From: Nonomuraea maritima
Lineage (GTDB): Bacteria; Actinomycetota; Actinomycetes; Streptosporangiales; Streptosporangiaceae
NCBI RefSeq assembly: GCF_900100395.1
Contig: NZ_FNFB01000031.1
Location: 1 to 64,000 of the forward strand
Length of the DNA: 64,000 nt
Reading direction: 5' to 3'
Below, piece after piece: positions 16,233-23,146 of this stretch. A program made the position numbers and the translations under genes. The notes beneath the pieces were generated by a model. The model was not told the origin of the DNA, made no database searches, and saw only the letters and a program-made list of their open reading frames with translations. Numbering within the stretch: position 1 is the stretch's first letter; every line of letters starts with the position of its first letter.

Positions 16233-17129
16233 GTGCTTGTTCTCGTCGCTCCGGGCCAAGGTGCCCAGACCCCAGGTTTTCTGACACCGTGGCTTGATCT
16301 CCCCGGGCTGGCCGACCGGCTCGGCGCCTGGTCCGAGGTCGTCGGGCTCGACCTGGTTGCCTACGGCACGACGGCCGGTGCCGACGAGATCCGTGACACC
16401 GCCGTCGCGCAGCCGCTGATCGTGGCCGCCGCGCTGGCCTCCGCCGAGGCGCTCGGCATGACCCCTGACGTGGTCGCCGGCCACAGCGTCGGCGAGTTCG
16501 CCGCGGCCGCCCTGGCCGGGGTGCTCACGTCCGAGCAGGCGCTGTCCCTCGTCCGCGACCGCGCGCAGGCCATGGCCAAGGCCGCCGCCGTCACCGAGAC
16601 CAGCATGACCGCCGTGCTCGGCGGCGCTGAGGACGAGGTGCTGGCCACCATCGAGCGCCACGGGCTGACCGCCGCCAACATCAACGGCGCCGGCCAGATC
16701 GTCGCCGGCGGCACGACCGAGCAGCTGGCCGCGTTCAAGGACGACGCGCCGGCCCGTGCCAGGCTCATCCCGCTGTCCGTGGCGGGCGCGTTCCACACCC
16801 ACCACATGGCCCCGGCCGTGGAGAGCCTGCGCGAGGCCGCCGAGCAGGTCATCCCCGCCGACCCGCGGGTCACGCTGCTGTCCAACGCCGACGGTAAGGC
16901 GGTCGCCGGTGGCGCCGCGTTCCTCGACCTGCTCGTCAAGCAGGTGAGCAACCCCGTCCGGTGGGACCTGTGCATGGAGACCATGGCGGGGCTCGGCGTC
17001 ACCGCGATGATCGAGCTGCTGCCCGGCGGCACGCTGACCGGCCTGGCCAGGCGCGGGCTGCGCGGCGTGCAGACGGTGGCGCTCAAGACCCCAGACGACC
17101 TCGAGGCGGCCAGGGAGCTGATCAAGTGA
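16233..17129 (+). CDS. fabD: Malonyl-CoA:ACP transacylase
   Basis: A 298-residue FabD that loads malonyl groups on AcpP. The nucleophile is Ser85 in GHSVGEF and the catalytic His188 lies in GAFHTHHM. The QPLIVAAALAS segment is also typical. GTG at 16233 gives VLVLVAPGQGAQTPGFL, the Streptomyces-type N-terminus; the ATG at 16221 would add four residues and cannot be excluded. Its last codons overlap the fabH start by 4 nt, indicating translational coupling. Confidence 0.96.
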   Translation: MLVLVAPGQGAQTPGFLTPWLDLPGLADRLGAWSEVVGLDLVAYGTTAGADEIRDTAVAQPLIVAAALASAEALGMTPDVVAGHSVGEFAAAALAGVLTSEQALSLVRDRAQAMAKAAAVTETSMTAVLGGAEDEVLATIERHGLTAANINGAGQIVAGGTTEQLAAFKDDAPARARLIPLSVAGAFHTHHMAPAVESLREAAEQVIPADPRVTLLSNADGKAVAGGAAFLDLLVKQVSNPVRWDLCMETMAGLGVTAMIELLPGGTLTGLARRGLRGVQTVALKTPDDLEAARELIK

Positions 17130-18079
17130 GGATCCCCGACATCGCCGCCGGCGCCAAGGTTCTGGCCCTCGGCCACTACCAGCCGGCCCACGTGGTGACC
17201 AACGACGACCTGGCCAAGACCATGGACACCAACGACGAGTGGATCCAGTCCCGGGTCGGCATCAAGGAGCGCAGGGTCGCCAAGGACGAGTCCGTCGAGG
17301 ACATGGCGACGATCGCCGGCGGCAAGGCGCTGGCGGCGAGCGGCCTGTCCCCCGACGACGTCGACCTCGTCATCGTGGCCACCTGCACGCTGGAGACGCA
17401 GATCCCGAACGCCGCCGCCGTGGTGGCCCACCGCCTCGGCATCAAGTCGCCTGGCGCGTTCGACGTCAACGCCGCCTGCGCCGGGTTCTGCTACGCCCTC
17501 GCCACCGCCAGCGCCGCCGTGCGCGGCGGTGCGGCGCGCAACGTCCTCGTCATCGGCGCCGAGAAGCTCTCGCAGTGGGTCGACTGGACCGACAGGTCCA
17601 CGGCCGTGATCTTCGCCGACGGCGCCGGCGCCGCGGTGGTCGGCCCGTCCGAGACGCCCGGCATCGGTCCCGTGGTGTGGGGCAGCGCCGGCGACAAGTC
17701 CGAGGCCATCGAGGTCAAGGACCGCGACAGCTTCCTCCACCAGGAGGGCCAGACGGTCTTCCGCTGGGCCACGACCGCCCTGCACCCGGTGGCGCTGGAG
17801 GCCTGCGCCCGGGCCGGCGTCGACCCGTCCGAACTGGCGGCCTTCGTGCCTCACCAGGCCAACCTGCGCATCGTCGAGGCCATCGCCCGCAAGCTGGGCG
17901 CCGACAAGGCCGTCGTCGCGCGCGACATCGTCCACGCGGGAAACACGTCGGCCGCCTCGATCCCGCTCGCGCTCTCCCGCATGGTGGAGCGTGGCGAGGT
18001 CAGCTCGGGCGGTCTCGCGCTGGTGCTCGGCTTCGGCGCGGGCCTGACGTACGCAGGACAGGTGATCGAGATCCCCTGA
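17126..18079 (+). CDS. fabH: Beta-ketoacyl-ACP synthase III
   Basis: A 317-residue condensing enzyme that starts fatty-acid chains by joining acyl-CoA to malonyl-ACP. The triad is Cys118 (NAACAGF), His243 (PHQAN) and Asn273 (AGNTS). In actinobacteria this enzyme sets the use of branched starters. The GTG start at 17126 overlaps the fabD stop (GTGA). Hairpins follow the stop codon before acpP, which may adjust the ratio of the much more abundant AcpP. Confidence 0.96.
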   Translation: MRIPDIAAGAKVLALGHYQPAHVVTNDDLAKTMDTNDEWIQSRVGIKERRVAKDESVEDMATIAGGKALAASGLSPDDVDLVIVATCTLETQIPNAAAVVAHRLGIKSPGAFDVNAACAGFCYALATASAAVRGGAARNVLVIGAEKLSQWVDWTDRSTAVIFADGAGAAVVGPSETPGIGPVVWGSAGDKSEAIEVKDRDSFLHQEGQTVFRWATTALHPVALEACARAGVDPSELAAFVPHQANLRIVEAIARKLGADKAVVARDIVHAGNTSAASIPLALSRMVERGEVSSGGLALVLGFGAGLTYAGQVIEIP

Positions 18080-18126
18080 GACGGGGTCCCGGTCTTTTCA
18101 TGAGCTTGTGCGGCCACGTCCGCACA
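18069..18126 (+). promoter_or_regulatory. Intercistronic hairpins between fabH and acpP
   Basis: Two stems lie in the 78-bp gap: CCCC/GGGG-type pairing at about 18071-18087 across the fabH stop codon, and TGTGCGG (18107-18113) with CCGCACA (18120-18126) around a 6-nt loop. They could protect the acpP message or set its level; the acpP ribosome site AAAGGAG (18141-18147) remains free. Confidence 0.45.
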
Positions 18127-18157
18127 GACACCGAATATCCAAAGGAGAACAAGCGAC

Positions 18158-18397
18158 ATGGCTGCCACCGAGCAGGAAATCCTCGAGGGCCTCGGCAAGA
18201 TCATCAACGAGATCACCGGCATTCCGGCGTCCGAGGTGACCCCCGAGAAGAGCTTCGTGGACGACCTCGACATCGACTCCCTGTCCATGGTCGAGATCGC
18301 CGTGGCCGCCCAGGACGAGTTCGGCGTCGAGATCCCCGACGACCAGCTCAAGAACCTGAAGACGGTCAAGGACGTCCTCACCTTCATCCAGGGCTGA
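18158..18397 (+). CDS. acpP: Acyl carrier protein
   Basis: A 79-residue carrier with the phosphopantetheine attachment Ser41 in DIDSLSMVEI and the usual acidic helix II (AAQDEFGVEIPDD). It shuttles growing acyl chains among the FabD, FabH and FabF enzymes encoded beside it. The ATG at 18158 has AAAGGAG ten bases upstream. It is separated by 36 bp from fabF. Confidence 0.97.
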   Translation: MAATEQEILEGLGKIINEITGIPASEVTPEKSFVDDLDIDSLSMVEIAVAAQDEFGVEIPDDQLKNLKTVKDVLTFIQG

Positions 18398-18433
18398 TCG
18401 AACACCCCTCTGATCTCTAAGGAGCGCGAAAAC

Positions 18434-19666
18434 GTGAGTGCGAACCGGGTACGTGTCGTCGTTACCGGGCTTGGCGCGACGACGCCCGTCGGTGGAGACG
18501 TCACCTCGTCCTGGACGGCGCTCCTGGCCGGTCAGTCGGGTGTCGAGACGCTCACCACGGACTGGATCGACGCCGTTCCCGTGAAGTTCGCGGGAACGGC
18601 GGCGGTCGACCCCACCGAGGTCCTGCCCCGGCCGGAGTCCCGCCGCCTCGACCGCAGCGAGCAGTTCGCGCTGGTCGCCGCACGCGAGGCCTGGCAGGAC
18701 GCCGGCACTCCCGCGGTGGCGCCGGAGCGGCTCGGCGTCGTGGTCTCCAGCGGCATCGGCGGCATCTCGACCACGCTGAGCGCCTACGACACCTGGCGCG
18801 AGAAGGGCTGGAACCGGCTGTCGCCGTTCACCGTCCCGATGCTCATGCCCAATGGTCCCGCCGCATGGATCGGCCTCGACCTGGGCGCCCAGGCAGGCGT
18901 GCACGCCACCGTGTCGGCCTGCGCCTCGGGAGCCGAGGCGATCGGCCACGCGATGGACATGATCAGGTCCGGCCGCGCCGACGTGGTGGTGGCCGGCGGC
19001 ACCGAGGCCGCGATCCACGGCCTCAACATGGCGGCGTTCGCCGCCGCGCGGGCCATGTCGACCCGCAACGACGACCCGGCGGGCGCCTCCCGCCCGTGGG
19101 ACCGCAGCCGTGACGGCTTCGTCCTCGGCGAGGGCGCCGGCATCGTGGTGCTGGAGTCCGAGGAGTTCGCCAAGGCCCGCGGCGCGCGCATCTACGCGTA
19201 CTGCGCGGGTGCGGGCTACTCCGCCGACGCCCACCACATCACCCAGCCTGAGCCCGAGGGCCGCGGCATCATCATGGCGATGACGCAGGCGCTCAACGAC
19301 GCCGGCATCACCGGCCTCGACGTCAAGCACGTCAACGCGCACGCCACCTCGACGCCCGCGGGCGACGTCGGTGAGGTGCAGGCGATGGCCAAGGCCATCG
19401 GCACCCACCCGCTGGTGACCTCGACCAAGTCGATGACGGGTCACCTGCTCGGCGGTGCGGGCGGCATCGAGTCCGTCTTCACCATCAAGGCCCTGCAGCA
19501 CCGGATCGTCCCCGCGACCATCAACCTCGAAGACCTCGACGACGGCATCGAAGTGGACATCGTCCACGGCGAGAACCGCACGTTGCCCGACGGCGACATC
19601 GCAGCGATCAACAACTCGTTCGGCTTCGGAGGCCACAACGTTTCCGTCGTCTTTAAGGGGGCTTAA
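18434..19666 (+). CDS. fabF: Beta-ketoacyl-ACP synthase II
   Basis: A 410-residue elongating condensing enzyme. The active residues are Cys163 (SACASGAEA), His303 (NAHATSTPAGD) and His337 (MTGHLLGGAGG), all at standard FabF positions. The start is GTG at 18434 with AAGGAG eight bases upstream. The stop TAA is followed directly, with no intervening base, by the ATG of accD. Confidence 0.97.
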   Translation: MSANRVRVVVTGLGATTPVGGDVTSSWTALLAGQSGVETLTTDWIDAVPVKFAGTAAVDPTEVLPRPESRRLDRSEQFALVAAREAWQDAGTPAVAPERLGVVVSSGIGGISTTLSAYDTWREKGWNRLSPFTVPMLMPNGPAAWIGLDLGAQAGVHATVSACASGAEAIGHAMDMIRSGRADVVVAGGTEAAIHGLNMAAFAAARAMSTRNDDPAGASRPWDRSRDGFVLGEGAGIVVLESEEFAKARGARIYAYCAGAGYSADAHHITQPEPEGRGIIMAMTQALNDAGITGLDVKHVNAHATSTPAGDVGEVQAMAKAIGTHPLVTSTKSMTGHLLGGAGGIESVFTIKALQHRIVPATINLEDLDDGIEVDIVHGENRTLPDGDIAAINNSFGFGGHNVSVVFKGA

Positions 19667-21091
19667 ATGACCGTGCTCGACAACCGAGTGGTGACCGAAG
19701 GCTCCGATCAGGAGCCTGCTGATCCCCGCGACCCCCGCGTCCGCCTTGCCGCGCTCCTCGACGAGGGCTCGGTACGACTGATCACCCCCGAGGACAAGAG
19801 CGGCGTGCTCGCTGCCATGGGGCGCGTCGAGGGTGTTCCCGTCGTCGCCTTCTGCAGTGACGCCCGCTTCCAGGGCGGCGCCATGGGCGTCGAGGGTTGC
19901 GAGCACATCGTGCACGCCTACGACGTGGCCGTCCGCGAGCGGGTGCCGGTCATCGGCACCTGGCACTCCGGCGGCGCGCGCATCCCCGAGGGCGTCGAGT
20001 CCCTGCACGGGGTCGGCCGGGTCTTCGCCGCCATGACGAAGGCCTCGGGCGTCGTCCCGCAGATCTCCGTGGTGGTCGGGCCGGCCGCCGGCGGCGCCGC
20101 CTACGGCCCCGCCCTCACCGACCTGGTCATCCTCGCCGACTCCGGCCGCATCTTCGTGACCGGCCCCGACGTCGTGCGCAGCGTCACCGGCGAGGACGTC
20201 GACAGCGCCGCGCTCGGCGGTCCCGAGCCGCACAGCAAGCGCAGCGGCGTCGTCCACGTCGTGACCAAGTCCGAGACCGACGCGTACGTCAAGGCGCGTC
20301 AGCTCACCACGCTGCTGGGCCACCAGGGCCGGGTGCGCGCCGGGGCGATCGACGAGGTCGACTTCTCGTCGCTGCTGCCCGAGTCGGCGCGTCGTGCCTA
20401 CGACGTCAAGCCGCTGGTCAACGGCCTGCTCGACGAGCCCGGCATCGAGCTCCACCCGAAGTGGGCGCCCAACATCGTCACGTCGCTCGGCCGCCTCGGT
20501 GGCCGGACGGTCGGCGTGATCGCCAACAACCCGATGCGGCTCGGCGGCTGCCTCGACTCCACGTCCGCCGAGAAGGCCGCCCGGTTCGTACGCATGTGTG
20601 ACGCCTTCGGGGTCCCGCTGGTTGTCCTCGTGGACGTGCCCGGTTACCTGCCGGGCGTCGGCCAGGAGCACGACGGCGTGGTGCGCCGCGGCGCCAAGCT
20701 GCTGCACGCCTTCGCCGAGGCCTCGGTGCCGCGCGTGACGCTGATGACCCGCAAGGCGTACGGCGGGGCGTACATCGCGATGAACTCCCGCGCCCTGGGC
20801 GCGACCAAGGTGTTCGCCTGGCCGACGACCCAGGTCGCGGTCATGGGTTCGGTGGCCGCGGTGCGCATCCTCAAGCGGCGCGAGCTCGCTGCCGTCTCCG
20901 AGGAGGAGCGGGCCGAGCTGGAGCAGCGTCTGGCCGAGGAGCACGAGAAGCTCGCCGGCGGCCTGACCAGGGCCCAGGACATCGGCGTCGTCGACGAGGT
21001 GATCAAGCCCGAGGAGACCCGCGGCGCCATCGCCAAGGTGCTCGCCCAGGCCACCCCGGCCCGCGGCGCGCACGGCAACATCCCGCTGTAA
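19667..21091 (+). CDS. accD: Acyl-CoA carboxylase carboxyltransferase (acetyl/propionyl-CoA type) subunit
   Basis: A 474-residue carboxyltransferase of the actinobacterial beta-subunit type, with N- and C-terminal crotonase-like halves in one chain. GGARIPEGVESLHGVGRVF and GPAAGGAAYGPALTD belong to the acyl-CoA site; VDVPGYLPGVGQEHDGVVRRGAKLLHAF and TRKAYGGAYIAMNSR belong to the biotin-side half. With a biotinylated alpha subunit encoded elsewhere it makes malonyl-CoA (or methylmalonyl-CoA). Its zero-base junction with fabF couples supply of extender to the elongation enzymes. A terminator follows the stop. Confidence 0.93.
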   Translation: MTVLDNRVVTEGSDQEPADPRDPRVRLAALLDEGSVRLITPEDKSGVLAAMGRVEGVPVVAFCSDARFQGGAMGVEGCEHIVHAYDVAVRERVPVIGTWHSGGARIPEGVESLHGVGRVFAAMTKASGVVPQISVVVGPAAGGAAYGPALTDLVILADSGRIFVTGPDVVRSVTGEDVDSAALGGPEPHSKRSGVVHVVTKSETDAYVKARQLTTLLGHQGRVRAGAIDEVDFSSLLPESARRAYDVKPLVNGLLDEPGIELHPKWAPNIVTSLGRLGGRTVGVIANNPMRLGGCLDSTSAEKAARFVRMCDAFGVPLVVLVDVPGYLPGVGQEHDGVVRRGAKLLHAFAEASVPRVTLMTRKAYGGAYIAMNSRALGATKVFAWPTTQVAVMGSVAAVRILKRRELAAVSEEERAELEQRLAEEHEKLAGGLTRAQDIGVVDEVIKPEETRGAIAKVLAQATPARGAHGNIPL

Positions 21092-21108
21092 TCGCGTTCT
21101 CCACGTGA

Positions 21109-21138
21109 AAGGCCCGCACCGATTCCGGTGCGGGCCTT
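21109..21138. terminator. Terminator after accD
   Basis: AAGGCCCGCACC (21109-21120) and GGTGCGGGCCTT (21127-21138) form a perfect 12-bp stem with a 6-nt loop, 18 bp after the accD stop codon. It is the first and least decayed unit of the repeat array that follows. Confidence 0.92.
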
Positions 21139-21268
21139 CACACGTTCAAGGAGGCCCCGCGCCAAGGGTGCGGGCATTTTCTCCCGTTCAGGCAGGCCCC
21201 GCCCCGAAGGTGCGAGGCCTCTTTCTCGTAGAGGCCCCGCACCAAGGTCGGATGTGGAGCCCTTCACA
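21109..21268. repeat. Four tandem ~40-bp copies of a terminator-like unit
   Basis: Units start at 21109, 21148, 21190 and about 21231. Each contains a GGCCC(C)GC-CC arm followed by AAGGTGCG or a derivative and ends in a CGTTC/CGTAG-like tail. Unit 1 is a perfect hairpin; unit 2 (GGCCCCGCGCC/GGGTGCGGGC), unit 3 (GGCCCCGCCCC/GGTGCGAGGCC) and unit 4 (GGCCCCGCACC/GGT) are progressively less perfect. The array lies between convergent genes. Confidence 0.85.
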
Positions 21269-21310
21269 GCAGGCGCCCCGGTGTCTGGCGGGCTCGGGCG
21301 ACGGGTCGGG

Positions 21311-21805
21311 TCAGACGGCGGCGTGCAGCCAGCGGACCGGCGCGCCGTCGCCGGCGTACCGGAACGGCTCCAGCTCCTCGTCCCACGGCTTGCCGAGCAT
21401 CTTGTCGAGCTCGTCCTCCAGGACGCAACGGCCCTGCGCGGCCGTCATCATCGCGGCGCGCAGCCGGTCCTCGGGGATCATGATGTCGCCGGCGGCGCCG
21501 ATGACCGCCGTGAAGGCGCCCAGCGTCGGCGTGTAGGCGTGGCGAGAGCCGTCGACGCCGGGAGAGGCGTCCTCGGTGATCTCGAACCTGAGGCGCTGCC
21601 AGCCCATGAGCGAGGAGGCGATGGCCGCCGCGATGCCCGGGCGACCTTCCCATTCCGCCTGCGCGCGGACCACGTTGGGCGCGGCGGGTTGCGGCGTCCA
21701 CGTCAGGTCTACGGGCACGCCGAGGACACCCGCGACTGCCCATTCGATGTGTGGGCACAGCGCGGGCTGAGCCGAGTGGACGTAAAGGACGCCACGAGCA
21801 GACAC
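21311..21805 (-). CDS. DUF3145 family protein
   Basis: A 164-residue actinobacterial protein of the DUF3145 family, found near the fatty-acid genes in many actinomycetes. VSARGVLYVHSAQPALCPHIEWAVAGVLG at the N-terminus and EDELDKMLGKPWDEELEPFRYAGDGAPVRWLHAAV at the C-terminus match the family in full. The GTG start at 21805 is decided by GGGAGG with a 5-base spacing. No catalytic motif or membrane segment is seen. Function unknown. Confidence 0.87.
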   Translation of the reverse strand: MSARGVLYVHSAQPALCPHIEWAVAGVLGVPVDLTWTPQPAAPNVVRAQAEWEGRPGIAAAIASSLMGWQRLRFEITEDASPGVDGSRHAYTPTLGAFTAVIGAAGDIMIPEDRLRAAMMTAAQGRCVLEDELDKMLGKPWDEELEPFRYAGDGAPVRWLHAAV

Positions 21806-22134
21806 CGGACCTCCCGTTTGGTACGAGGTGCGCCTTCCCCAACGGCCTCGCCCCGGGATGATCACAAGTGACTAGGGAGAGACTACCGTCGGTCGCCATC
21901 CGACACCAGAGGGGGGCCATACCAAGTTGGTGCCCCGGTGAGAGGACGCCCCGCCGGCCGAGGAAAACGCGCCACGGAGGCCGGAGGCGTCGGCGTGTCG
22001 CCCACCGCTCCGACCAAATTTCCGATCTGGGAGTTCCCGACCGGTCGAATCTGTAAAGTTTACGCTCAGTCCCCGGACAACCACGGGGAGGCATCGCCTC
22101 TCGGTGCTGACGGGGGCTGACGGAAGGAGACCGC
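21806..22134. promoter_or_regulatory. Divergent promoter region with a perfect palindrome GTAAA-G-TTTAC
   Basis: 329 bp between DUF3145 and the sigma-factor operon. The notable element is GTAAA (22053-22057), G, TTTAC (22059-22063), an AT-rich perfect palindrome in a GC-rich region, 72 bp before the sigma-factor start. TAAAGT (22054-22059) inside it resembles a -10 box, so a bound repressor would block that promoter. No convincing -35 box was seen. Confidence 0.4.
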
Positions 22135-22671
22135 ATGCACGCCGCACGCGAACCGGCGGAGCTGCTCCTGGCCGCGGCCGAGGGCGACCAGTCCGCATGG
22201 GACGAACTGGTGTCGAGATTCGGCCCGCGCATGTGGGCGGTGGCCCGCGCGTGCGGCCTCGGACCCGCCGACGCGGCCGACGCCGTCCAGGGTGCCTGGC
22301 TGCGGCTGCTCCAGCACCTGCACACGATCAGGGAGCCCGCCGGGGTGGGCGCCTGGCTCATGACCACCGTACGCCGCGAGGCTCTGCAACTCCTCAGGAA
22401 AGACCGTCCGCTGCTGGCCGCCGCCGAGGTCGTCGACGAGCCAGACCCGGCCGCGGCCGTCCTCGAGGCCGACGACCGGCGCCTGCTCTGGAAGACGGTT
22501 TCCGCCCTGCACGAGCCCTGCCGCAGCCTGCTCCAGCTCGTCGCCAACGACCTGGGCAACCAGCAGGTGGCCTCCCGGCTCGGGCTCCCCGTCGGCAGCA
22601 TCGGCCCGACCAAGTCCCGCTGCCTCGACAAACTGCGCACTCTGATCTCGACACAGGAGACGGCGCAATGA
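22135..22671 (+). CDS. ECF-type sigma-70 family RNA polymerase sigma factor
   Basis: A 178-residue sigma factor. Region 2 is at residues 9-85 (AWDELVSRFGPRMWAVARACGL, DAADAVQGAWLRLLQHLHTIREPAGVGAWLMTTVRREAL) and region 4 at about 117-170 (NDLGNQQVASRLGLPVGSIGPTKSRCLDKLR), with the GPTK-SRCLDKL form often seen in actinobacterial sigma factors next to CHAT-protease genes. The ATG at 22135 has AAGGAG seven bases upstream. Its stop overlaps the next gene by 4 nt (ATGA). No membrane anti-sigma factor is encoded nearby; the two downstream genes are the likely partners. Confidence 0.9.
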   Translation: MHAAREPAELLLAAAEGDQSAWDELVSRFGPRMWAVARACGLGPADAADAVQGAWLRLLQHLHTIREPAGVGAWLMTTVRREALQLLRKDRPLLAAAEVVDEPDPAAAVLEADDRRLLWKTVSALHEPCRSLLQLVANDLGNQQVASRLGLPVGSIGPTKSRCLDKLRTLISTQETAQ

Positions 22672-23114
22672 TCAACGACGAGTACTTCCTGGCGGCGCTT
22701 CGGCTGTCCTCCGGGCACGACCCGATCCCCCGTCACGTGTCCGCCACCGCGCGTGAGGCCTTCGCCCTCCGGGTGCCGCACGCCCTGACCGCCGCCCCCG
22801 CCGAGTGCTCGGCCGTACGCGGCGTCCGCGACGACGACGGCTCCCACCTCGTCCGGTTCGTCGCCGCGGGTCTCACGTTCGATCTGGAGGTGACCGAGGG
22901 CGACGGGCTGATCGACGTCGCCGGGCTCGTGTCCCCCTATCCGGGCGACGACTCCCTGGTCGACGTCCGCACCCCGCACATGACCCTCACCCGGCGGATC
23001 GGGCCCACCGGCCACTTCGCCGTCACCGGGCTGCCGCCGGGCTGGATCAGCGTGGTGTGCCACCGGCCCGGACTGGCTCCCGTCCAGACCACCTGGGTGC
23101 GCATCCGTCCCTGA
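22668..23114 (+). CDS. Small beta-domain protein between sigma factor and CHAT protease
   Basis: A 148-residue protein with no recognised enzyme motif and no membrane segment or signal peptide. The first half contains a charged helix (YFLAALRLSSGHDPIPRHVSATAREAFALR); the second half is beta-rich and ends IGPTGHFAVTGLPPGWISVVC followed by a short WVRI tail, resembling the carboxypeptidase-regulatory (transthyretin-like) fold. Similar small proteins often lie between GPTK-type sigma genes and CHAT genes in actinomycetes. I infer that it is the regulator or the cleavage target in this set. Its ATG overlaps the sigma-factor stop, and the CHAT gene starts 32 nt downstream. Confidence 0.8.
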   Translation: MINDEYFLAALRLSSGHDPIPRHVSATAREAFALRVPHALTAAPAECSAVRGVRDDDGSHLVRFVAAGLTFDLEVTEGDGLIDVAGLVSPYPGDDSLVDVRTPHMTLTRRIGPTGHFAVTGLPPGWISVVCHRPGLAPVQTTWVRIRP

Positions 23115-23146
23115 TCGGCGATGCACCGGCCAGGAGAGCTGCCACC

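Noticed and set aside
18098-21073. 991-codon minus-strand frame across fabH, acpP, fabF and accD
   Set aside because: It is antisense to four firmly identified genes and shows only low-complexity His/Arg/Gly/Val sequence, produced by the GC-rich third positions of those genes.
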